From Filomicrobium sp. (GTDB lineage: Bacteria > Pseudomonadota > Alphaproteobacteria > Rhizobiales > Hyphomicrobiaceae), in contig JAJFHK010000486.1 of NCBI GenBank assembly GCA_021775655.1, forward strand, positions 1 through 5,857: DNA of 5,857 nt, read 5' to 3'. The translations under genes and the position numbers were made by a program. Under the pieces are notes generated by a model. That model did no database searches, was not told the origin of the DNA, and saw nothing but the letters and a program-made list of their open reading frames with translations. Of this stretch, positions 1 to 5,472 are shown one piece after another. The stretch's first letter is position 1. Each line of letters opens with the position of its first letter.

Positions 1-239
1 GTTCGCTTCGGTTCTTGGGTCACTCGGCAGACGAGATCAGCCAAATCTGGATCGGTTGCGCAGATCGGATACGCCAGTCGAGAGGTGTCGTCGTGCTATT
101 GACGCACTGTGAGCAAGGCTTTTCTGGCAATCCGGCCATGCTAAAGGCTTACCGGAATTTTCTCGAATCGATTGCGTCCGATGTTCGGTATGCATTTACG
201 TTGCCGCGAGATTATTTCGCAGAACTGGCAGAGGTCTGA
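1..239 (+). CDS. Polysaccharide deacetylase-like protein, C-terminal fragment (5' end outside window)
   Basis: The frame is open from the left edge (first full codon at 3) to TGA at 237-239, giving 78 visible residues. A TTG at 15 could be read as a start but is internal: the frame continues upstream with SLRF. The visible part resembles the end of NodB-homology (carbohydrate esterase 4) deacetylases. A hydrophobic strand VVVLLTH ends in the histidine typical of the last family motif. It is followed by a glycine-containing loop, a helix (MLKAYRNFLESIA) and a final strand with FTLPRDYFAEL. Such enzymes remove N- or O-acetyl groups from extracellular or lipid-linked sugars. The metal-binding aspartate and histidines would lie upstream, so activity cannot be judged. 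The stop is 4 bp from the next gene's GTG, so the two are probably cotranscribed. The family assignment rests on the tail only and is moderate. Confidence 0.6.
   Translation, partial: SLRFLGHSADEISQIWIGCADRIRQSRGVVVLLTHCEQGFSGNPAMLKAYRNFLESIASDVRYAFTLPRDYFAELAEV
227..234 (+). promoter_or_regulatory. Ribosome binding site supporting the GTG start at 244
   Basis: GGCAGAGG lies 9 nt before GTG 244, inside the last codons of the deacetylase gene. It supports GTG 244 over the upstream in-frame ATG at 172, which lies deep inside the deacetylase reading frame. An out-of-frame ATG at 239 overlaps the deacetylase stop (TGATG) but does not open a long frame. Confidence 0.55.
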
Positions 240-243
240 TGCC

Positions 244-969
244 GTGCAAGATTCGGATTTGAGCAGCAACCTACGTAAAGCCTCGTTCACCGATCGCAAG
301 GATACGATCGACCGTTTCGTCGCAGTGGTGGAAGTGGAAATCACGCGCCGGCCGGTCAACAGAGTGCTTGATTTGGGATGTGGCACCGGTGCGGTGAGCC
401 TGGCCGTCGCCGACAAATTCCCCAAAACTGAGATCGTTGGGATCGATATATCTCCCGTGAATGTCACAGAAGCGATCAGCCGCCTCGTTGAAACAGGCTT
501 CGGTGATCGCGTCTCCTTCGAGGCGGCCGACTTCCTAAATTGGGACGGTGGCCAATTCGATCTGATCGTATCGGACAGCGTTCTGCATTTGATCAGCTGC
601 GATGACAATTTTCTCGCCAGCAAGATCGGTACGCACCTTTCTCCAGGTGGCAGACTTCTAGCTACCATGCCAGTTTCGGGAGCCCGCAACGGGCTGCTCA
701 TTGCAGCGAGATCGGTTTGGTGGGCAACGCCCCGCCAGTTTGACGAATTGGCGATGAGTCTGGCGCGCAGAATGCACCCTGACGAGGACGTTGAGGTGCT
801 ACGCGACAGGATCGGTTACTTGCGAATTCTGCCTGAACGGCAGTATGGCAAGCGGTTCCTGGCGGCCATGGCAAATGCTGGCCTCAATCCAGCCGGTGTC
901 GAGGATTGGCTTTCTCCTAGCGTTCTGAAACTGCAGCACGGATTAATTAGTCTCGCTAAGGGTGAATGA
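244..969 (+). CDS. Class I SAM-dependent methyltransferase (paralogue of the gene at 1251-1943)
   Basis: This 241-residue protein has a Rossmann-type methyltransferase fold. The glycine-rich SAM-binding motif I is VLDLGCGTGA at residues 41-50. The acidic strand-2 end is GIDIS (66-70), the adenine-side motif is AADFLNW (94-100), the post-strand-4 segment is FDLIVSD (105-111), and LSPGG (132-136) starts the usual late motif. Residues 150-241 form an extra C-terminal part, probably the acceptor-side cap. No signal peptide or membrane segment is visible, so it should be cytoplasmic. GTG at 244 was chosen because a purine-rich site precedes it and it lies 4 bp after the deacetylase stop; the frame is open back to an ATG at 172. 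Coupling to a deacetylase suggests a sugar or lipid-linked glycan as acceptor (inference), for example N- or O-methylation of a deacetylated residue. The exact substrate cannot be read. A small-molecule or BioC/UbiE-like role is the main alternative. Confidence 0.85.
   Translation: MQDSDLSSNLRKASFTDRKDTIDRFVAVVEVEITRRPVNRVLDLGCGTGAVSLAVADKFPKTEIVGIDISPVNVTEAISRLVETGFGDRVSFEAADFLNWDGGQFDLIVSDSVLHLISCDDNFLASKIGTHLSPGGRLLATMPVSGARNGLLIAARSVWWATPRQFDELAMSLARRMHPDEDVEVLRDRIGYLRILPERQYGKRFLAAMANAGLNPAGVEDWLSPSVLKLQHGLISLAKGE
958..965 (+). promoter_or_regulatory. Strong ribosome binding site for the small ORF at 972
   Basis: AAGGGTGA overlaps the last codons of the methyltransferase and sits 6 nt before ATG 972. 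It is one of the best Shine-Dalgarno matches in the window, which is why the short reading frame behind it deserves attention. Confidence 0.55.
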
Positions 970-971
970 TC

Positions 972-1061
972 ATGAGCGACCGGTCGCAGACCGTTGACTC
1001 CGCAGAAACTCTGACTGCAAAACTCAGTAATGTCGAACTAACCGTGAGTAACGCAAAGTGA
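972..1061 (+). CDS. 29-residue ORF, probably the truncated start of a lost downstream gene
   Basis: ATG at 972 begins 2 bp after the methyltransferase TGA and has a strong ribosome binding site at 958-965. The frame encodes 29 mostly polar residues (starts MSDRSQTVDSAETL) and stops at TGA 1059-1061. This TGA is the first three bases of a 10-bp direct repeat. The product matches nothing I recognise and has no membrane segment or motif. The signals are those of a normal third gene of the operon, but no coding continuation is visible in any plus frame up to 1250. My reading is that a gene was cut here by an insertion or rearrangement and the remainder lost. A genuine micro-protein, or a chance ORF behind a fortuitous site, are the alternatives. 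Confidence 0.4.
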   Translation: MSDRSQTVDSAETLTAKLSNVELTVSNAK

Positions 1062-1086
1062 AAAGTCAGCGTTAGTTGAAAAGTCA
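1059..1086 (+). repeat. Pair of 10-bp direct repeats (TGAAAAGTCA)
   Basis: TGAAAAGTCA occurs at 1059-1068 and again at 1077-1086, with an 18-bp period. The first copy supplies the stop codon of the 29-residue ORF. Short tandem motifs of this kind (TGAAAAGT-like, about 20 bp apart) are reminiscent of the multiple terminal repeats of IS21-family insertion sequences. No transposase is present, so a remnant element end is only a suggestion. Confidence 0.5.
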
Positions 1087-1091
1087 TTTTG

Positions 1092-1130
1092 TTTCCAGTC
1101 TGCTCTGTAAGAGCAGTTTCGAACTGGAAA
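1092..1130. repeat. Compound inverted repeat (two-tier hairpin) between convergent genes
   Basis: The outer arms TTTCCAGT (1092-1099) and ACTGGAAA (1123-1130) pair perfectly over 8 bp. Directly inside, CTGCTC (1100-1105) pairs with GAGCAG (1111-1116) over a 5-nt TGTAA loop. A one-sided 6-nt bulge TTTCGA (1117-1122) remains. No run of T follows on either strand, so a classical intrinsic terminator is not supported. It may be a weak bidirectional terminator, an RNA 3'-end stabiliser, a protein site, or part of a mobile-element remnant. Confidence 0.5.
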
Positions 1131-1198
1131 TGATATTCAAGTGTGCCTTGTAAAAGCGGGTTGACCAAACCGACCAAATAAATCAGCAAGCTAATAAT

Positions 1199-1273
1199 TC
1201 ATTGGTTTCGTTATTCTGCTCGAATTGACGCAACTGCCAATAGGCGTCATTCATCTTTTTTTGAAACCAATGA
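1199..1273. repeat. Nested inverted repeats overlapping the 3' end of the second methyltransferase
   Basis: TCATTGGTTTC (1199-1209) is the exact reverse complement of GAAACCAATGA (1263-1273). The second arm lies inside the last codons of the methyltransferase on the minus strand. Between them is a smaller pair, TGACGC (1226-1231) and GCGTCA (1244-1249), with a 12-nt loop. No T-run follows on the minus strand. The structure could help end or protect the methyltransferase transcript, but this is not shown by sequence alone. Confidence 0.4.
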
Positions 1274-1943
1274 GCCTATGGTCGAATTTGGCAATGCTCG
1301 TGCTTTCTACCGGTATGTCGAATTCGAAATCCAAGCCGGCGTCGGCAAACGCAGTCCGAAACCCCGAATCGTAACGTCGGACGGGAACGCAGCGCATATA
1401 GGGCACGCGACCTGCGAGGACAGCTGGATCGATTTTTGGATAAACGACTTTCGCCACCGCCAATGCTAAGCCATCGGCAGCCTTCGGTGTCCGGCGCCAG
1501 ATGTGGCGCGCGAACTGGCGCACGTTGTTTGCAGTAGAGGCCGATGGCAATGTTGCCAACATGACGCCGTCAGGTTTCAGGTCATTGGCGAGCTTTCGCG
1601 CTAGCGATTTGTTGTCGGATTCGATGAGTTGTAGAACGCCGTCGCTGGCGACTAGGTCGAATGGTTCTGTGCTCCAGCGGAGGTAATCGGCGCAAACCAC
1701 TCTGATGCGATCCTCAAGCTGGGCCTCCCGAATTGCGAGAGAGGTGGCATCGCAATTCGCCTGTGAGATGTCCATTGCCACGATCTCCAGCGTCGGCATG
1801 GCCCTGGCGCAGCCGATCGCGAGCACGCCTGAGCCGCAACCGAGGTCCAGCATCCGCGGGCGATCAAGTTCGTGCAGCACTGGGAGCGCTCGCTCAAGGA
1901 TCGCCGCGATGCCGGCGTCCAGTGACAAAAATAGGTCGCTCAT
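1251..1943 (-). CDS. Class I SAM-dependent methyltransferase (paralogue of the gene at 244-969)
   Basis: This 230-residue protein carries motif I MLDLGCGSGV (residues 31-40), acidic strand-2 end AMDIS (56-60), CADYLRW (84-90), FDLVASD (95-101) and LKPDG (122-126). It aligns without gaps with residues 41-214 of the other methyltransferase: I count about 69 identities in 174 positions. It also shares the C-terminal part (PxxRY and DAGL), so the acceptor region is homologous too. It should be cytoplasmic. ATG 1943 was chosen because AAGGG lies 7 nt upstream. The frame stays open to an ATG at 2066 without a clear binding site. That extension contains NNLRK, similar to SNLRK near the start of the paralogue, so a longer protein cannot be excluded. 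It lies downstream of the membrane protein across a 306-bp spacer and may have its own promoter. The acceptor is unknown; a sugar or glycolipid is inferred from context. Confidence 0.85.
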   Translation of the reverse strand: MSDLFLSLDAGIAAILERALPVLHELDRPRMLDLGCGSGVLAIGCARAMPTLEIVAMDISQANCDATSLAIREAQLEDRIRVVCADYLRWSTEPFDLVASDGVLQLIESDNKSLARKLANDLKPDGVMLATLPSASTANNVRQFARHIWRRTPKAADGLALAVAKVVYPKIDPAVLAGRVPYMRCVPVRRYDSGFRTAFADAGLDFEFDIPVESTSIAKFDHRLIGFKKR

Positions 1944-2249
1944 GGTCTTGCCCTTTTTCGACTTCCGTAGATTATTTACATTTCCCGATTGGCGAAGGCA
2001 CGCCTCTATCAAACACGTGTGCAACCAGCGTTCAGAATATCGAACGGGGAGGTTATTTTCGTGCATGTCGATACTTCATCTTGGTTCAATCAACTCGGCA
2101 ACCGTTGGTAATCTTCAAAAATATTATCTTTGCAAAACCTTCTTCAATACCAGCCCTATTAGCAGTTTTCTGTTCGTCTGAAGATAAATCCAATGTCTGG
2201 CTTATATGGGGCGATGATAGGTGATGCAGGAGCTTTGAATCGCCGACGG
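1944..2249. other. 306-bp spacer between the membrane protein and the second methyltransferase
   Basis: No confident gene is visible. The part at 1944-2066 is the open in-frame extension of the methyltransferase. The part at about 2090-2200 is AT-rich. On the minus strand it contains TTGAAG and, 15 bp further, TAATAT (about 2120-2147), a poor promoter match with a short spacer. Two short ORFs lie here: a minus-strand frame of 60 residues (2086-2268), which starts inside the end of the membrane protein gene, and a plus-strand 38-residue frame (2065-2181). Neither has a good ribosome binding site or a recognisable motif. The composition shift suggests a regulatory region or decayed sequence. 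Confidence 0.4.
1951..1955 (-). promoter_or_regulatory. Ribosome binding site deciding the start of the second methyltransferase
   Basis: On the minus strand AAGGG lies 7 nt before ATG 1943 within an A-rich stretch. The alternative upstream ATG at 2066 has only a weak GAAG-like sequence before it. Confidence 0.5.
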
Positions 2250-4004
2250 CTAATTTGGTGAATCGCATGAGGTCGGATGCCAGATACTAAAATGGAGATA
2301 GCGGGACTTGTGATCCGAATCTAGGGTGTAGACTTTTTTGATTGCCATACTGGCCTTCCGGTTCACCGCATGGAGCCTATGTCGAGTCAGAACAGCTATT
2401 TTGATTCCACTATTGCATTTCTGACGAAGAAATTGGGCCAGAGGCTGGTCCTGTTCATTGTGTTGGATCGAATCCATTACGAGCAAATAGGTGTTAGGGC
2501 TTAAATCTGGCCCTACGGTGAATTCAGCGTTGGAAAGCGACTGGCCGTAATGGCCTCGTAGGTTGCCTCGCACGCGAGGCTGACCATTATCAAGTACGCC
2601 ATGCAGTTGTAATCTAAGGATGCCATGAAGATCGGCAATGATGATCATATCGCCGGGCGTCTCGGCGATAGCGGAAAGAACGCGAGCGCTTTGCCGCTTA
2701 ACATTTTGAAACTTCTCGGTGACTGACCAGACTTGATAGACTGATTGAGAGGCTGCGCCGGTTGCCAGAAAAAGTGCAAGTGTCCCAATGAGCGGCACAA
2801 CAACCCGATTCTTTTGCAACTTGAGATACTTGATTAGGCGTTCCAGGCCGATCGCCCACCAAAGCCCTAATCCAACACAAAGCAATGGTAAGAAATGAAA
2901 GCCGTAGCGCAATAATCCAATGGGGTAGATATCCAAGAGTGCGGCAAGAGCCTGCGCTGCTACAGTTCCGACGATCGCCAGCGAGATCATCTGTAACCGG
3001 CCAATTGCCATGATAGCTCCGGCGCAGATAGCGGCTAATCCTGAAACAGTCACGAACAGCATTGGCGGACCGAAAAGGCTCCAGCCATCCCAGAATTCTC
3101 GACGAAGAAAAGTGTTTCCGTAAAACCCATCCGTGAAAGGCCCCGTAACCTGCTGCCAAATGCGCGGGGCAATAAAGTCAAGCATGCCCATAATTCCTGG
3201 TTCACCTGCGCTGCCATACAGGTTCTTGAGAGATGCGGGTGATTTTTCTTCGGCAAAAGGGGTCAAGTTGGGGATGATGTTGACTGAGAGATAGGCGATG
3301 AGCACTGCGGCTAGCCCTACCATTGCAAAACCGGCGCGGTGGCCAATACCAGGCAGCCGCATCGGTGCAGTCATAAGCGTTGTTAGATAGCTGGGTACAG
3401 ATTTAATGCTGTCAGGTCTTGCAAGTGCAATGGCCAGGAAGGCTGGACCTGCCACCATTCCGAGGTTGGGTCTGACCATAACGCAGGCGGCCGTTATTAT
3501 GAATAGTCCTATAAAATCCCAGCCTGATCGAATACGTTCGTTGAAAAAGATAGTTAGGACGACCAAGGAGGCTGAAAGCAATACGAATGGTTTGATGATT
3601 AGCCCCATTCGAAACATGCGCCAGATTTCGTCGTGTCCGAATGCGACTGTAATAAAGAATAGAGTGGCTAGGCCGCCCCAGCGTGCCAAACGACTAGCCG
3701 TAAATACCGTCATTAGTATTGCTAGCGTCGTCAATAATCTGGAGACTATGGAATATTCCAGCATGCTGCTGGTGCCGAGCAGTTGATGGAGACCGGCCAT
3801 GCCGTACTTGTGGCTCCACCACCACAGCCCCATCTCGGTTTCGTCGACCGGCGCGCCGCTTTCCAACTGAGACAGACTATATAAAAATCTGATTTCGTCG
3901 CCTTCGCAGGTGAAGCATTGAAAATCGTTTTTGGGCCACCATAACGTGGTCAGTATCATAATTAGCCAGATAAGGATGAAGAACCGGGAATAATTGATGC
4001 GCAT
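2250..4004 (-). CDS. Polytopic inner-membrane protein, GT-C-like glycosyltransferase candidate
   Basis: This 584-residue protein has about 11 hydrophobic segments, at about residues 8-24, 84-104, 109-122, 136-154, 162-178, 181-195, 225-245, 312-334, 338-357, 364-386 and 400-416. A soluble tail of about 165 residues follows. After the first segment comes a long loop (25-83) with CEGDEIRF at 34-41. An acidic pair in the first outer loop is typical of GT-C enzymes (ArnT/PMT/GT39 type), which transfer sugars from polyprenyl-phosphate donors on the outer face. RYGFHFLPLL (366-375) also resembles late segments of that class. The assignment is structural analogy, not recognition of a named family; an O-antigen polymerase-like or other membrane protein is possible. 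ATG 4004 was chosen because GGAG lies 8 nt upstream. A GTG at 4028 would add 8 residues. It lies downstream of the sulfotransferase with a possible 55-residue ORF between, probably in one operon. Confidence 0.75.
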   Translation of the reverse strand: MRINYSRFFILIWLIMILTTLWWPKNDFQCFTCEGDEIRFLYSLSQLESGAPVDETEMGLWWWSHKYGMAGLHQLLGTSSMLEYSIVSRLLTTLAILMTVFTASRLARWGGLATLFFITVAFGHDEIWRMFRMGLIIKPFVLLSASLVVLTIFFNERIRSGWDFIGLFIITAACVMVRPNLGMVAGPAFLAIALARPDSIKSVPSYLTTLMTAPMRLPGIGHRAGFAMVGLAAVLIAYLSVNIIPNLTPFAEEKSPASLKNLYGSAGEPGIMGMLDFIAPRIWQQVTGPFTDGFYGNTFLRREFWDGWSLFGPPMLFVTVSGLAAICAGAIMAIGRLQMISLAIVGTVAAQALAALLDIYPIGLLRYGFHFLPLLCVGLGLWWAIGLERLIKYLKLQKNRVVVPLIGTLALFLATGAASQSVYQVWSVTEKFQNVKRQSARVLSAIAETPGDMIIIADLHGILRLQLHGVLDNGQPRVRGNLRGHYGQSLSNAEFTVGPDLSPNTYLLVMDSIQHNEQDQPLAQFLRQKCNSGIKIAVLTRHRLHAVNRKASMAIKKVYTLDSDHKSRYLHFSIWHPTSCDSPN

Positions 4005-4012
4005 CTCGGAAG

Positions 4013-4016
4013 CTCC
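4013..4016 (-). promoter_or_regulatory. Ribosome binding site deciding the start of the membrane protein
   Basis: On the minus strand GGAG stands 8 nt before ATG 4004. The in-frame GTG at 4028 has only GGGG 11 nt upstream, although it overlaps the stop of the small ORF (TAGTG). Confidence 0.5.
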
Positions 4017-4027
4017 GGTATTGGCCA

Positions 4028-4195
4028 CTAGAGGATGATCCCCACAGACCGATCCACAACGTGGCTGACCAGCGCACCCCGTGGGTCGTTGAGGTCGGTT
4101 TGGAATTGCCGAGCAGCCAATCTATGCCATCGATTTTTGTCAACTAATGCAATGATATCGTCGCCGCGATGGGTCGAAGACTTGATGGTTAGCAT
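4028..4195 (-). CDS. Possible 55-residue small protein between sulfotransferase and membrane protein
   Basis: ATG 4195 overlaps the sulfotransferase stop by 7 nt (ATGCTAA). The TAG at 4030-4028 shares a base with a GTG in frame with the membrane protein. The frame thus neatly fills the gap between two coding regions with overlap-type junctions, as coupled operon genes do. The product begins MLTIKSSTHRGDDII, is mixed polar and basic, contains NRWHRLAARQF (21-31), and has no membrane segment or known motif. Only CGGG about 7 nt upstream resembles a ribosome binding site, so translation would rely on coupling. A remnant of a larger gene or a chance frame are realistic alternatives. I do not recognise it and give no function. 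Confidence 0.35.
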   Translation of the reverse strand: MLTIKSSTHRGDDIIALVDKNRWHRLAARQFQTDLNDPRGALVSHVVDRSVGIIL

Positions 4196-5238
4196 GCGAC
4201 TGCCCGGCGGAGTTCTGTCAGCTCATCTGGTGTGAATTCTCCGGCGACAAATTCAATCATGTCATTCATCTGCTCGCAGGAAAGTGCTGTAATCCGCTGC
4301 GCGTCGCGTAGAGTTGGAGGTGGCGTGTGAGCTGCCGGCAAACCGAATTCTTTTGCAAGAATTTTTGAGTCTGCGTTGAATATTTCTCTAGCTTTGGCGC
4401 GAGATTCGACGTCGAAGAATGCGCCTGGCAATTTTGACAAAGGGCTGGGCTCACCAGCCTTCGCCTTTTTGCCGATTGTCGCTGCGACTTTTCGGGAGAC
4501 GGAGCCATTCCCGATCCGAGAGACGACTTGTGCGAGAAATAGACTGTCGCCCGATGTCATTCCAACATTTTCTCTGCTCAGAGCCGAAATTGCATGATGG
4601 AGTTCGGCACTCTCGGAAAGCTCGCAAATTTCCAGGAAGTCGTGCATGAGCTGATCTTTGACGGTGTCATAAGACCTGACGGCGAAGGTGGATCCCGGAA
4701 GTTTGGCCTTCAGTTCAGTCAATTTCTTGGAAAAGGTGTTCTGCTCCATCTCCTTTCGTGGTGGATAGTCTTCAAAGTTCTGGATTTTTTGGTTTATGCC
4801 GTGGGTGAGATACCAGCGGTAATATGACTCTATCCATTCATCGTAGCGGCGGATGTAGGCGATGATCGTGACCTTGTGCCCCGCTGCTGCCGTCATCAAC
4901 TTTGGGAAGTCCAAGTCACCGTGTTGCGATAGCGTTTCATTGGATATGATCAGCTTTTGAAAGTCCGATTTTTTAAAGTCTGCAAATAGAGATTCAAAGC
5001 TTTGTTCCAGCGTGGCGCTATCAAGACCCGACAGGTGAGGGGGCTTTCGCCGCATTATCGCTGCGGCAAAGGGTATATGCACGCCGGGTAAGCCACGTGT
5101 GAGAGAGTCGTCGAACTTTGGAAAGAGAGTCCCGTGGCGTGCGAGAATTTCTCGGTTCACATGGCAGAATTTCTGTATTGTCTTCGTGCCGGTTTTAGGG
5201 AAGCCAATGTGGAGCAGTACTTCTTTTTCACTGGTCAT
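4189..5238 (-). CDS. Sulfotransferase family protein (PAPS-dependent type), complete
   Basis: This 349-residue protein has both nucleotide-binding signatures of sulfotransferases. The 5'-phosphosulfate loop HIGFPKTGTKTIQ is at residues 10-22, with K15 in the conserved position. The 3'-phosphate-binding region is YIRRYDEWIESYYRWYL (128-144), with R130/R131 and S138 in the expected places. IISNETL (97-103) and VRSYD (187-191) followed by a helix ending in FLEI also fit bacterial members. Such enzymes move sulfate from PAPS to a hydroxyl or amino group, here probably of a glycan or glycolipid. There is no signal peptide or membrane segment, so it should act in the cytoplasm before export. The start at 5238 is supported by AAGGGA 8 nt upstream. 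It is followed by the 55-residue ORF and the membrane protein on the same strand. The family call is firm; the acceptor is inferred from neighbours. Confidence 0.85.
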   Translation of the reverse strand: MTSEKEVLLHIGFPKTGTKTIQKFCHVNREILARHGTLFPKFDDSLTRGLPGVHIPFAAAIMRRKPPHLSGLDSATLEQSFESLFADFKKSDFQKLIISNETLSQHGDLDFPKLMTAAAGHKVTIIAYIRRYDEWIESYYRWYLTHGINQKIQNFEDYPPRKEMEQNTFSKKLTELKAKLPGSTFAVRSYDTVKDQLMHDFLEICELSESAELHHAISALSRENVGMTSGDSLFLAQVVSRIGNGSVSRKVAATIGKKAKAGEPSPLSKLPGAFFDVESRAKAREIFNADSKILAKEFGLPAAHTPPPTLRDAQRITALSCEQMNDMIEFVAGEFTPDELTELRRAVAC

Positions 5239-5472
5239 ATGTGGATTCCCTTACGCAACATCGTTCGATGCATGGACGAGCAGCGCAAATCTCCGTAGAT
5301 CCCTAGCTTTTTTCAGTAACTATGGGCGCGTATCCGAGGCTGATCAGGACGCAGAGGTGTTCGAGAATTCGTTGCTGAACCAGGGCTAACATTTTTGGGC
5401 CTTCATGCCGATATCGTCCGAGGTCCACGGTGCCAGGTCAAATGCCAGGGCGTTCCTTTCGTTACGGCGTGC
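5239..5472. other. 234-bp spacer between two sulfotransferase-type genes
   Basis: No secure gene is seen. On the minus strand, TTGACC (5441-5436) and GACGAT (5418-5413) are 17 bp apart. The upstream box is good but the downstream box is poor, so this is only a weak candidate promoter for the genes to the left. TGCCAGG is repeated at 5431-5437 and 5443-5449. A minus-strand GTG frame of 41 residues (5303-5428) has no binding site or motif and is not called. No hairpin with a T-run follows the stop at 5473. Confidence 0.3.

Noticed and set aside
141..701. 186-residue minus-strand frame opposite the deacetylase end and the first methyltransferase
   Set aside because: It is antisense to well-supported genes, has no motif, and has the serine/arginine-rich composition of a shadow frame.
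956..1189. 77-residue minus-strand frame across the convergent junction
   Set aside because: Its start is TTG without a ribosome binding site, it runs antisense through the 29-codon ORF and the repeats, and it has no recognisable motif.
1226..1249. TGACGC/GCGTCA hairpin as an intrinsic terminator of the second methyltransferase
   Set aside because: The stem is only 6 bp with a 12-nt loop, and no T-run follows on the minus strand.
1705..2224. Two overlapping plus-strand frames of about 160 residues
   Set aside because: They are mostly antisense to the second methyltransferase and rich in serine, arginine and proline. Only the tail (2065-2181) lies in open sequence, and it has no binding site.
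2086..2268. 60-residue minus-strand frame after the membrane protein
   Set aside because: Its start overlaps the membrane gene by 19 nt, but it has no ribosome binding site, no motif and lies in AT-rich spacer. It is mentioned in the spacer entry rather than called as a gene.
3406..3786. 126-residue plus-strand frame
   Set aside because: It lies wholly antisense to the transmembrane part of the membrane protein and is a shadow.
5303..5428. 41-residue minus-strand GTG frame between the sulfotransferase-type genes
   Set aside because: It has no ribosome binding site, a stop shortly upstream in frame, and no motif. It is too short to support without conservation data.
5431..5449. TGCCAGG direct repeat as an operator or CRISPR-like repeat
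   Set aside because: There are only two 7-bp copies with a 5-bp spacer, which is too little to support a site or an array.
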